Assembly: GCF_000315365.1 (NCBI RefSeq)
Contig: NZ_CAOS01000003.1
Coordinates: 558,001-622,000, forward strand
Length of the DNA stretch: 64,000 nt
Direction of reading: 5' to 3'
Source: Desulforamulus hydrothermalis Lam5 = DSM 18033
GTDB taxonomy: Bacteria > Bacillota > Desulfotomaculia > Desulfotomaculales > Desulfotomaculaceae
Position 1 is the first letter of the stretch, and each line of letters begins with the position of its first letter. The notes under the pieces are model-generated. The model was not told the DNA's origin. It did not search any database and worked only from the letters and a program-made list of their open reading frames with translations. This document shows positions 53,514-62,477 of the stretch, one piece after another. The translations under genes were made by a program, and so were the position numbers.

Positions 53514-53722
53514 GGTGGTTTATGATCCCCTTTAGCTCCGGTCTACGCACCGACAGCACTATGATTCGCTACGGTCGCCATTGGGGTCGCCTCAAACGGG
53601 CCATCCTGGCCCGGTTCGGCTGGCGCCCACGTCCTGTGGGCGCCACCCCAATGGCTACTTCGCTCATCAAGTGCTGTGACCGGTGCTTCGACAAGTCGCT
53701 GGCAGGGGATCATAAAACCACC
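53514..53722 (+). repeat. 209-bp terminal-inverted-repeat element (copy B, full length)
   Basis: Same ends and same length as copy A (12912-13120), with 14 substitutions. At the inner stem, copy A has GCCCTTGGGG/CCCCAAGGGC and copy B has GCCATTGGGG/CCCCAATGGC, so a C-G pair is replaced by A-T on both sides. It occupies most of the 311-nt gap between the FAD gene and the lipoprotein gene. Confidence 0.88.
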
Positions 53723-53778
53723 TCGAATTTTTTTGCAACATTTGTCAGCAACCAGGCCAAGCCAGAAGCTGCCCGGCT

Positions 53779-54345
53779 TTATTTGTTCTTTTCCAACACG
53801 GCTGTCAGCTTGGCCTTGTAATCCTCATATTTTTCCACCATATACTTCTGATACAGCTCTTTAACTTGCTCATCCGTCAGCGGCTTCAACTGCTTGGTTT
53901 CGGCATCCATAACCCCTTCGGTGGCCATAAAGATAAAATTATTGACAGCGGTGCGCAATTTATCCCCGTAGGCCAGACCCTCCTGATAGACGGCCTGGTT
54001 TTTCTTGTCCTCCGGGAAGCTGTTAACCTCCATGTGCAAATCGTATTCCTTAATTAAACCCCTGACAACCCTTTTCGATTTTGTTAACTGCTGCATAAAA
54101 TCTTCCCGGGTGGCCTGACCCTGCTGCCAGGCGCTAAATAACGAGCCGATTTTAGCATGCTCCGCATCCAGGCGGCCCAGCCATTCCCTTTCTTTAATGA
54201 TCAGGTTTTGTACCGGGTCACCCTCCATCCTGGCCGCTTCTTCCGGTGTTTTTACTTCCACTTTGGTTTTGGATTGGCCGCAGCCCATCACCAGCAAGCC
54301 GGCAGCCATAATTAAAACCAGCCATAACGTTATTTTTTTTCTCAC
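53779..54345 (-). CDS. Putative lipoprotein, helical, function unknown
   Basis: A 188-aa protein. The start is GTG 54345 with GAGGTG 8 nt upstream, giving MRKKITLWLVLIMAAGLLVMGCG with a lipobox (LLVMGC). The mature part is charged and helical (EEAARMEGDPVQNLIIKERE.., KAKLTAVLEKNK) with no recognised domain. It is the last gene of the surface-polymer run on the minus strand. Phased CAAGTT repeats lie 140-180 nt upstream of its start. Confidence 0.8.
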   Translation of the reverse strand: MRKKITLWLVLIMAAGLLVMGCGQSKTKVEVKTPEEAARMEGDPVQNLIIKEREWLGRLDAEHAKIGSLFSAWQQGQATREDFMQQLTKSKRVVRGLIKEYDLHMEVNSFPEDKKNQAVYQEGLAYGDKLRTAVNNFIFMATEGVMDAETKQLKPLTDEQVKELYQKYMVEKYEDYKAKLTAVLEKNK

Positions 54346-54484
54346 AAGATTATCACCTCTGCTGCCATTGTAACAATTTTGGGTTAACATAAAATTAACT
54401 GTCTTTAGCCTAAGTATTTGACAAGCTGCTTTAGCCTCCCTTGCTGCGAATAAACAACTTGGTTACCAGGTATCAAAGGCATTT

Positions 54485-54522
54485 CAAGTTATCTCAAGTT
54501 CTTCCCAAGTCATTCTCAAGTT
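54485..54522 (-). promoter_or_regulatory. Helically phased CAAGTT repeats
   Basis: CAAGTT at 54485, 54495 and 54517 and CAAGTC at 54506, spaced 10, 11 and 11 bp, so all lie on one face of the helix. They are between the beta-propeller gene and the lipoprotein gene. Direct repeats of this spacing are typical of OmpR/PhoB-type response-regulator sites. Confidence 0.45.
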
Positions 54523-54531
54523 ATTCACTTT

Positions 54532-55539
54532 TTATTCCCAGGTTATGCCGGTTACCCGGGTGCGTCCGGTAACCATGGTGGCGGCAATCAATACGCTGCC
54601 GTCGTCCGCCGGCCGGGCAAACCAGAGGTCGCTGACCGCTGCGGTTTTATACAGATCGGCCCAGCTTTTGGTCTGCAGCACCCGGCCCCGGGGGTCAACG
54701 TAAAAAAGCAGATCCTGTTTCTTATCGGTTACCAGGGTGGTGCCGTCCGCCAGCCGCCGGGCATCCAGGGGCTCCCGCAGGGCAGGCTGGCTGCCGGAGG
54801 CAGCCGCCGGTACCGCTGCCAACTGCCAAACCACCTGCTTGGCGGGAGTTACTTCCAGCACCCGGCCGTTGCCGCCATAACCCCGGTCCACAATCAGGGT
54901 GTTGCCGTTGGCCAGGCGGTGGGCCCGCCAAGGGCGCACCAGACCGCCCGGCGTACCGGGCCGCCCGGGTTTGCCCGGGCCGTACTGCCACACCACCTTT
55001 TTCTCGGGGGTTACTTCCTGGATGGCAAAGGGCAGCACCACCAGGGTATTGCCGTTGGACAGCCGCTCCGCATAACGGGGCGCCTGGGCCAGGGAGGGCA
55101 GGGTGTACTCCCAGGCTTTTTTGCCTTCCCGGGTCAACTCCACCACCCGGGGCACATAGGGCGCTCCCGGTGCCCCGCTGTCCGCCACCAGGGTGTTGCC
55201 GTTGGGCAGCCGCAGGGCGCTGTTGGCCTGGATGCCGTAATATACCCACACTTCTTTGCCCTGGGCATCCACCTCAACCAGGCCGGGCTGCCAGGCGCCC
55301 ACCCGGCAGAGCAGCAGGTTGCCGTTGGGCAGCAACTGGGCATGGCCCACCAGGTTGTGTGTGATGTTGGCAATATAGTCCACCGTCAGCCGGAACGGCT
55401 GCCGGTTTTCCGCCTGCTGTCCCTGCTCCATGAGAAATTGCTGCAGCTCCGGCGGTGTCTGCTCAGCCGCCGCCGCAGGCAGCACCGGCAAGACAAAACA
55501 CAGCAGGCTGCAGATAATAATTCTTAGCTTATTGACCAT
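54532..55539 (-). CDS. Secreted beta-propeller protein (arylsulfotransferase/PQQ-repeat like)
   Basis: A 335-aa protein with a signal peptide (IIICSLLCFVLPVLPAAAAE) and at least five repeats of the type LPNGNTLVADSG, LSNGNTLVVLP, LANGNTLIVDRG, each followed by a VxEVTPxKxVVWQ strand. This repeat pattern is that of ASST-like and NHL/PQQ-type propellers. I cannot see the ASST catalytic histidines with confidence, so enzymatic function is open. The start ATG 55539 overlaps the end of the upstream phosphodiester glycosidase gene by 11 nt, which implies joint function. Confidence 0.78.
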   Translation of the reverse strand: MVNKLRIIICSLLCFVLPVLPAAAAEQTPPELQQFLMEQGQQAENRQPFRLTVDYIANITHNLVGHAQLLPNGNLLLCRVGAWQPGLVEVDAQGKEVWVYYGIQANSALRLPNGNTLVADSGAPGAPYVPRVVELTREGKKAWEYTLPSLAQAPRYAERLSNGNTLVVLPFAIQEVTPEKKVVWQYGPGKPGRPGTPGGLVRPWRAHRLANGNTLIVDRGYGGNGRVLEVTPAKQVVWQLAAVPAAASGSQPALREPLDARRLADGTTLVTDKKQDLLFYVDPRGRVLQTKSWADLYKTAAVSDLWFARPADDGSVLIAATMVTGRTRVTGITWE

Positions 55540-56971
55540 CACCGCCGCCTCCCTCCGGGCTTTCAATGTACACGGCCTGCACCGGGGCGGCCTGGTAATT
55601 TACCCGGGCCCCCAGGGCTTCACTGACAAACCGCATGGGTACCATGGTGCGGCCGTTAATCACTTTGGCCGGCACATCCAGCTTAACCTTTTTGTTATTC
55701 ACCAGTGCGGCGGTTTGGCCCACCGTCAGTTTAACGGTACAATCTCCTTTAACGGCGGTCACGGTTTTGCCGGCTTCATCCCAGGCCACAGCAACCCCCA
55801 GCCGCTCAAAAATCTTGCGCATCGGCACCAGGGTGCGGCCCTGTTCAATTACCGGCGCCACGTCTAAATACAGCCGCTGCCGGTCAACATATACCGGCAT
55901 TTGCCGGATCACCAGCAGTCCGTTGGCCAGGGGCCGCTCCTTTTTATCGGAAGGGCTGTTCAGGATTTTGCCCTTAACCCAGATTTCGCTGGAACCGCCG
56001 CCGTCCAGGGCCACCGCCCGCCGGGCCCCCAGGTCAAGCATCAGGTAGGACAGTTCCTCCAGGGTTAACCCGGCGCTGCTTTCCTGGCGGCCGTCCACCA
56101 CCACCAGCAGCACCTTCCCCTGGGCGGTGACTCCCAGGGCGGTGCGCGGCGCCGGCTTCAACAACTGGCCCCACAGCCCTTCCTGGAGCGCCTGTTCCAC
56201 CGGCAAACCGTCTTCCACCAGCAGGGGGCCGGCGGATAAAGCATGGCGCAGGTTGCCCCAGCCCGCCGGCAGTTCTGTCACCACCTTTACTTTGGCGCCG
56301 GCCGGCAGGGACATCACCTGGCTGGCGGCAGCCCCGCAACCGCTCAGCACATAACCACCTGCCGGCGGCAAACTGCCGCCGGCCGGCTGCACCAAAAACA
56401 GCCCGCCCCCGGCCGGTGCCAGGAACACCCGGGCATCACCCGGCGCCGCCTGGCCATAGGCCCGGGAATACAGCACCAGGCCGTCGCCCGGCGCCCGCAG
56501 GTTGATGCCTTGCACCGCCAGCCTGCCCTGGCCGGCAACTTCCACAAACAGCTTGGGATTAAGGTAGCCCATCTTAACACTGCCGTCGTAGGCAAAGGCC
56601 AGGGAGGTGCGCAAAATATCCGAAATATACTCGGCTTGGCCGTCAATGAACAGGTTACCCACCGGCAAACCGCTTACCGTATCAAAAAAACCACCGTTAA
56701 CAGCAGCCACTGCCCCGGTGCGTTCAGCCATGCTGCTGAGGGTTTCCTTGCTGCCCAGCACTTCATGGCCGGGCACCACGCGGATTTCGGTATTTTTTTG
56801 CAACGGGTTAACCTCCAGCACATAACCTTTTACAGGTTTGCCATCCCAGTTGGTTCGCTCAAAGGACCACTGACGGATACCCGGGGCCACCTGTTCGGCG
56901 GCTCCGGCCGGCACAGCGCACACAATAACAAACAACAGGCACAACAACAGCGGCCACTTGCTTAATTTCAT
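55529..56971 (-). CDS. Secreted phosphodiester glycosidase with copper-amine-oxidase-like N domain
   Basis: A 480-aa exoprotein: signal peptide (LLLCLLFVIVCAVPAGAAE), NAGPA-type phosphodiester glycosidase domain (~50-360; VAAVNGGFFDTVSGLPVGN, PRTALGVTAQGKVLLVVVDG, AVALDGGGSSEIWVKG), and a C-terminal CuAO_N1-type domain (~375-470; EQGRTLVPMRKIFERLGVAV, INGRTMVPMRFVSEALGARV), which in Firmicutes is a common surface module. It may trim or remodel phosphodiester-linked wall glycans. GGAGG lies before the ATG. It is followed without gap by the propeller gene. Confidence 0.88.
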   Translation of the reverse strand: MKLSKWPLLLCLLFVIVCAVPAGAAEQVAPGIRQWSFERTNWDGKPVKGYVLEVNPLQKNTEIRVVPGHEVLGSKETLSSMAERTGAVAAVNGGFFDTVSGLPVGNLFIDGQAEYISDILRTSLAFAYDGSVKMGYLNPKLFVEVAGQGRLAVQGINLRAPGDGLVLYSRAYGQAAPGDARVFLAPAGGGLFLVQPAGGSLPPAGGYVLSGCGAAASQVMSLPAGAKVKVVTELPAGWGNLRHALSAGPLLVEDGLPVEQALQEGLWGQLLKPAPRTALGVTAQGKVLLVVVDGRQESSAGLTLEELSYLMLDLGARRAVALDGGGSSEIWVKGKILNSPSDKKERPLANGLLVIRQMPVYVDRQRLYLDVAPVIEQGRTLVPMRKIFERLGVAVAWDEAGKTVTAVKGDCTVKLTVGQTAALVNNKKVKLDVPAKVINGRTMVPMRFVSEALGARVNYQAAPVQAVYIESPEGGGGDGQ

Positions 56972-56988
56972 AAACTACCTCCTGCAGG

Positions 56989-57042
56989 CAAGTCGGGGGC
57001 GATTCCCAGCTTGCAGGCAAGTTAAGAATCGTCCCTGACTTG
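56989..57042 (+). repeat. 17-bp-stem inverted repeat between csaB and the glycosidase gene
   Basis: CAAGTCGGGGGCGATTC and GAATCGTCCCTGACTTG pair over 17 bp on the plus strand (two G-U pairs), with a second small stem inside (AACTTGC type). On the minus strand two A-C mismatches weaken it. It resembles a REP-type hairpin; it lies in the leader of the phosphodiester glycosidase gene. Confidence 0.5.
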
Positions 57043-57050
57043 TCTTTGTC

Positions 57051-58169
57051 TTATAGATATTTGGTGGGAGACCGCTGCAGCAGCTGCAGGGCCAGGGTGG
57101 CGGTATGCTGGGCCCGCCGGCGCAGGGGCGCCACCTGCCGCGCCAGCTCCTCCCGCACCTGCCAGGGCTCGCACAGCACCGCTTCCACCGCCTGCCACAA
57201 GTCGTCATAGCTGGGGTTGTCGGCTGTGGTGGCGGCCGTGCGGCCCAGCAGCCCCATAAAGCGGTCAATCTTGGGGTCGTAAGAAACCGCCACCGGCGGC
57301 ACATGCATAACCGCCGCCAAAATCAGGGCGTGCAGCCGCATGCCGATCAGCAAATCCATATTGGCAATCAGGCTGGCCATCTCTGCCACCGAATAGCTGC
57401 CCTCCAGTACGGTGGCCGGCTGTTCCAGCAACTCTGCCACTGCCCGGGAGGCCGCCAGGTCGTCCGGGTAATGCATGGGCAAAAACACCACCTGGTAGCC
57501 CAGCCGGCTCAACTTGTCGCAAACCTCCGCCAAGGTTTTTTGGTAGGCGGTCAGCTCCTGCCACTGCCGCACTGACACGCCCACCAGTTTTCTCTCAATG
57601 GATAAATCCAGCCCGGCTGCTTCCAAGACGGCCCGGCCGAGGGCTTTGTCCACAAATTTTTCTTCCAGCCCCAGCACCGGGTCCGCCGTAACTTCAACGG
57701 GCGGCCGGCAGACGCCCATTTCCAGCAAATCCTGCCGGGATAATTCATCCCGGACGGTAATGTAATTAACCCGGTTGGCCACCAGCCGCATGGCCAGGCG
57801 CCCCAGCCGGGAACGCACCGGCCCGATGCCCTGGGCGTAAAAGAAAACCGGTTTGTCCAGCCGCCGGGCCAGCCAAATTACCCCCAGGTAATAAAGCAGG
57901 CTTTTCAGGCCGGTAACATCCTGCAGCAGGCTGCCGCCGCCGCTGAGCAGCAGGTCGCACTCCTTGAGGGCCCGGTAAACCTGCAGCGGCTGCCACCGGT
58001 TGGCGGCGGTTACCTGGTAAATCTCAGCGGTTTTTTCCGGCCGGTGGGACAGCACTTCAATGCGCAGCCCGATGCACTGCTCCCGCAGGGTTTTTAAGAT
58101 GCTGAACAGAACCGCCTCATCCCCCAGGTTGTCAAAACCGTAATAACCGGATATGACTACTTTAGCCAT
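57051..58169 (-). CDS. csaB: Polysaccharide pyruvyl transferase CsaB
   Basis: Adds ketal-pyruvate to the secondary cell-wall polymer so that SLH domains can bind (372 aa). The N-terminus KVVISGYYGFDNLGDEAVLFSIL is the CsaB hallmark; LIGMRLHALILAAVMHVPPVAVSYDPKI is the conserved C-terminal segment. ATG 58169 overlaps the DUF5693 stop by 8 nt. The SLH subtilase at 42649-45690 is a likely client. Confidence 0.95.
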   Translation of the reverse strand: MAKVVISGYYGFDNLGDEAVLFSILKTLREQCIGLRIEVLSHRPEKTAEIYQVTAANRWQPLQVYRALKECDLLLSGGGSLLQDVTGLKSLLYYLGVIWLARRLDKPVFFYAQGIGPVRSRLGRLAMRLVANRVNYITVRDELSRQDLLEMGVCRPPVEVTADPVLGLEEKFVDKALGRAVLEAAGLDLSIERKLVGVSVRQWQELTAYQKTLAEVCDKLSRLGYQVVFLPMHYPDDLAASRAVAELLEQPATVLEGSYSVAEMASLIANMDLLIGMRLHALILAAVMHVPPVAVSYDPKIDRFMGLLGRTAATTADNPSYDDLWQAVEAVLCEPWQVREELARQVAPLRRRAQHTATLALQLLQRSPTKYL

Positions 58170-60093
58170 GGTACACCCCTCTCCCGTAACGGTACACCAG
58201 CTTAATCAAGCAATACGCCGCCAGCCCCAGCCCAATGCCCAGCCAGATGCCGTGGCCCGCCCGGATGAGGGACACCGCCAGCGGGGTGTGAATGTGGGCA
58301 AAGGTATTGACCAGGGAAGCCTGGCCAATGACCCCCAGCAACAACAGGGGCAACAGGCGGTTATCCCGGTAGCCGTACAGCAACAGCAGCAGCAAAGCCG
58401 GGTGCCCCAGCAGGAATTCTTTGGTGCGGGGCCGCACCCCCAAAATTTGGTCCAGCAGGCTGCGGAACTGCAGCTCCAGGCCGCTGACCGGCAAGGCCTC
58501 GTTGCCGGTGCGGGCCACATAAACCGCCACTGCCACCGCCATCAAGGCGCCCGCCAGGGCCACCCCCAGCAGGACAGGCCGCTTCAACAGCCCGGCCAGT
58601 TTGTCCGGCAGCCCTTCGCCCTCGGCCGCCTGCAGTGAAAAATACAGCAGCACCGGCAGCAGGGGCACCACATGGGCCAGTTTTACCCCGGCAAACTGGT
58701 CCAGCTTCAGCATAAAGGCGGCATCCGCCAGCAGGCCCACCATAAACAGCGCCCCCAGCAGGGAAACCAGGCAAATGCTTACAAAGTGCCGGATCGCCGC
58801 CCCCGGCGCCAAGCCCCGGGGGCCCACCAGGGAAATTACCGACAGGCTGGGGAAAATAATTACCGACAGCAGCGCCATCAGCTTTCTGGCCAGGTTTAAA
58901 TCAACATACAGGGCGGCCGGCCAGAGCAGCAGCCAGGCCGCCCCGACAAAGGGCAGCAGCCTGGTCAGCTTCAGTTTATCCAGCAACAGCAGGCCGCCGG
59001 CAATTACGCCCAGACCGCTGAGCAGCACCAGCCAGCGGGAAACCGGCACCGGCGGCAGGTCCGCAGCGGTTCCCAGCGGCAGCCCCTCGGCCGCCAGCCG
59101 GTCTGCCAGCCGGTCAATAAACTGCAGGTTGCCGCTCAGCAGGTCACCGCCGGTTAACCAGGGGCGCACCAGCAGGATGCGGTGGTTCCGCTCGGCGGCT
59201 GCCAGGGCGTAGCGATCCAGGGCCTCTGCCGGCGTCATTCGCTTCAGTTCGCCGGAGGGGATGGTATGCAGCCGGACAACGTTTTTGTCCAGCAGCAGGC
59301 CCACTTTGTTCAAGCCCAACTGGGGAAAGAATTCCACCTGTACCAGCGGCACCCCCAGCTGCTTGATTTGCGCCGCCAGCTCCGGCAGCAGGGCCGGGTA
59401 ACCCGGCAAAGTGTCATCATTAAACATGACGGCCGATACACCCGGAATGTTGCGGTAAGATGCAAAAACTTTGTCGATGCCGGTTTGGGTTGCCCCCGGC
59501 CACTGGCGTACCTGCAGTATGACAGACATGCCCGCCTGCCGGGCATCCGCTATGGCGGTGGCAGGAAAACCCGCCCCCAGGTCTTTAATAGCTAAATACG
59601 GCGCCGCCACCTCAAAAGCGTAGGCAGAATCGCCCACCGCCATAAATTTTACGCCCGCCAGTTTGGCCGGCAGCTGTTCTTGCAGTTGCCGGCAAATATC
59701 CGGATCAAGGGTGATGATATAGGTGCTGTTTTTTACCGGGGCGGTTTTTTGCAGCAAACCGGCCAGCCAGGATGGAGCGGTGTGGCTGTTCTGCAGGTTT
59801 AACAGCCCCTGCCCGGTATAAATTTGAATGTCGCCGGCCAGCCGCAAATCATCCAGGGTGGGTTCCCGCAGCACCACCCCGGTAACGCCGTGCCGCCGCA
59901 ACTCCTGCAACCCCTGCAGGGCCGTCATACCCTTTAAGCCGGCCAGCGAGCTGACCTCGTCATAGTTAAAGACCAGCTGCACCCGGGTATGTTCCCTTTC
60001 CACCATATAGCGCTGCCAGAAGGCCACATGGGCCGCCGCCAGCACAGCCACCGCCAGCAGCCCCCACAGGCCGTAACGCCACCACTTGGACAA
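58162..60093 (-). CDS. DUF5693 family polytopic membrane protein
   Basis: A 643-aa protein: one N-terminal TM (GLWGLLAVAVLAAAHVAF), a large extracytoplasmic domain (~25-340), then about eight TM helices to the C-terminus. DUF5693 proteins occur next to csaB in many Firmicutes, and here the two genes overlap, so a role in making or exporting the pyruvylated wall polymer is likely but not proved. TTG start with GAGGAGGT 7 nt upstream. The outer domain resembles a beta/alpha-barrel (LQELRRHGVTGVVLREPTLDDL), which is only an impression. Confidence 0.85.
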   Translation of the reverse strand: MSKWWRYGLWGLLAVAVLAAAHVAFWQRYMVEREHTRVQLVFNYDEVSSLAGLKGMTALQGLQELRRHGVTGVVLREPTLDDLRLAGDIQIYTGQGLLNLQNSHTAPSWLAGLLQKTAPVKNSTYIITLDPDICRQLQEQLPAKLAGVKFMAVGDSAYAFEVAAPYLAIKDLGAGFPATAIADARQAGMSVILQVRQWPGATQTGIDKVFASYRNIPGVSAVMFNDDTLPGYPALLPELAAQIKQLGVPLVQVEFFPQLGLNKVGLLLDKNVVRLHTIPSGELKRMTPAEALDRYALAAAERNHRILLVRPWLTGGDLLSGNLQFIDRLADRLAAEGLPLGTAADLPPVPVSRWLVLLSGLGVIAGGLLLLDKLKLTRLLPFVGAAWLLLWPAALYVDLNLARKLMALLSVIIFPSLSVISLVGPRGLAPGAAIRHFVSICLVSLLGALFMVGLLADAAFMLKLDQFAGVKLAHVVPLLPVLLYFSLQAAEGEGLPDKLAGLLKRPVLLGVALAGALMAVAVAVYVARTGNEALPVSGLELQFRSLLDQILGVRPRTKEFLLGHPALLLLLLYGYRDNRLLPLLLLGVIGQASLVNTFAHIHTPLAVSLIRAGHGIWLGIGLGLAAYCLIKLVYRYGRGVYHG

Positions 60094-60239
60094 ACTATCT
60101 ACCTCCTCTGAGAAAGTCCTTATCTATTATATCTCGCTCAACAAACCGGCACAAATAAAGCCGCATCATGGCACGGCACATAAGGAAACAAATCTTGCCG
60201 GTTCTTTGTGATCTGTTGTTTTATGAAGGGTGCGCCACT

Positions 60240-62477
60240 TTATCGGTTAGGCGGTTGGGGGCGCCCCAGCAAATAACCCTGAAAATGACGGCAGCCCATG
60301 TCCTGTAAGGCCGTCAACTGCTGCCTGGTTTCCACCCCTTCAGCCACTACAGCCACCGACAGGCTTTCCGCCATCAACAATACTGCCCGCACAATGGCAG
60401 CACTTACCTGGTTATTTAAAAGGTCAGCCACAAAGGAACGGTCTATTTTGATAATGTTCACCGCAAAATTTTTTAAGTAGCTTAATGAGGAGTAGCCGGT
60501 GCCGAAATCGTCCAGTGCCACTTCTACCCCCAGTCGTCGAAGGCCGTTAATATGTTTTATGGTTTGCTGTAAATTGCGCATGGCCGTATTTTCTGTAATC
60601 TCGATAATTAACCGGCCAGGCGGCAAACCGGTTTCACGCAATACCGACGCCACCTTGTCCACCAGGTTGGGCTGGGCAAATTGTAAGCCAGACATATTAA
60701 CCGCCACCTGCACATCCCAGTTGGCGGCCTGCCGGCAGGCCGCTTGAAGCACCCAGTCGTCCAAGGGCAAAATAAGGCCGGTTTCTTCCGCTACCGGAAT
60801 AAACTCAGCGGGAGAAATACATATCCCCCCAGGACGCTGCCAACGCAGCAGTGCCTCCCGGTATACCTCTCGTCCCTGGCGATCAAGCACCGGCTGGTAA
60901 AAAAGCGTAAACTCCCGTCCCGCCAACCCTTGGCGCAGGGCCTCTTCCAGTTCTAATTGCCGCTGTACCGTTTCTTGCAGCTCCGGCGTATATAACCGGT
61001 AACTGTTGCGCCCCTGTGCTTTGGCCCGGTACATGGCCAGGTCGGCGTTTTTTAGCAGAGTTTGTACATCTTTGCCGTCATCCGGGAATAAAGCAATACC
61101 AATGCTGCAGGTCACATGCAGTTGGCTGCCCATGACATTAAAGGGTCGCTGAAAGGTTTGCAGCAATGCCTCGGCATATTCCACAGCCTGCTGCGGCACC
61201 GTCAGATCAGGCAATATAATAATAAACTCGTCGCCTCCCAGGCGGGTCAGCATACCCTGCCGGTTTAAAAGCCCCAACAGCCGTTCCCCCACTTGTTTGA
61301 GCAATTCATCGCCTGCCGTATGCCCCAATGTATCGTTGGTCAGTTTAAAACGGTCCAAATCCAAAAACAGCACCGCCAAACAGCTGCCCAGCTGTTCCGC
61401 CCGTTTAATTTCCCGGGCCAGTTGTTCGGTAAGACTTAAACGGTTGGGCAACCCGGTCATGGCATCGTGGTAAGCCAAAAACTTTACTTTTTCTTCAAAA
61501 CGCTGCCGTTCGGTAATATCCTCGCCGATGCTGGCCGTTCCTATGGCTCTGCCTTGTTCGTCATATAAAATTGTATTATTCCAGTAAATCAGCCGCTGTT
61601 CGCCCCGGCGAGTAAGGATAGAGTTTTTAAAATTGGTTTCTATGCAACCTTCCTTAATGCATTGGCAAAACCTGCCTGACATTAGTTGCCGCTCTGCGGG
61701 CAGGATAAATAATTTGAAATAATCTTGCCCTAAAACCTCCTGGCGTCGCCAGCCGGTTAAGTTTAAAAAGAAATCATTGATGAAAACAATCTTCCCCTGT
61801 TGATCCAGCAACACCGCCAGCAATTGGATATTCTCCAACAGGTTGCGAAAACGCCGTTCCCACTCAGCCAGTTGCCTTTCTCTTTCTTGCATCAACACAT
61901 AATTCTGGCGCAGTTCCTCTTCGGCGGCGGTTAGTTCAGCAATGGTTTCTTCCAGTTCTTCATTGACGGCGCACAGTTCCTGTTCCATGGCATGTCGTTC
62001 AGAGATATCCCGGGCAATCGCCACCAGGTAGCTGTTTTCTTGAAACCGCAACAGCCGGGCCTCAATCTCCAGCACCCTGGGATCCGACGCCTGGCTGCCC
62101 TCGGATGGGTTAAAATAGTGGATAAAGCGCTGGACATAAGGCTCTCCCCGCTCCCAGGCAACACAAGCCTCCTGCCAGACAGGCAAGCAGGCCAAACCAG
62201 GCAACTGGGGTGCCGTTTTTTCGTAAAAAGCACTCATCTCCAACTCCAGCAAAGTACAGGCCGCCTGGTTGACATCCACAAAACGCCAATGGGGCGCTTC
62301 CAGTACCAGTATAGCCTCCGACACTTGATCCAACAGCGCCCGGAAGCGCTCACTATCTTTTAAATGCTGCTGCAACTGAGGATAATAATTTTTTCGCTGG
62401 GAATGTTAGCCCAACCCCGCCAACTGCAAACGCAATTGTTGTAAAAGTGCTTTATTTTGATCTGCAGGTTCTACCAT
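60240..62477 (-). CDS. PAS-PAS-GGDEF-EAL c-di-GMP protein, interrupted by an in-frame TAA near the start
   Basis: The main frame (711 codons, up to 62375) has PAS domains (SEAILVLEAPHWRFVDVNQA and LLENIQLLAVLLDQQGKIVF), an intact GGDEF (LTRLGGDEFIIILPD) and an EAL domain with EALLRW, IEITENTAM, ALDDFGTGYSSLSYLK and VAEGVET, so both synthesis and hydrolysis of c-di-GMP are possible. The natural start appears to be ATG 62477 (MVEPADQNKALLQQLRLQLA) with GAGGTG 4 nt upstream, inside the end of the alcohol dehydrogenase gene. Codon 24 of this frame is TAA (62408-62406); the frame then runs without shift into the PAS part (HSQRKNYYPQLQQHLKDSER). Downstream TTG 62375 has no ribosome site. The gene may be inactivated, restarted, or misassembled. 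Confidence 0.85.
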
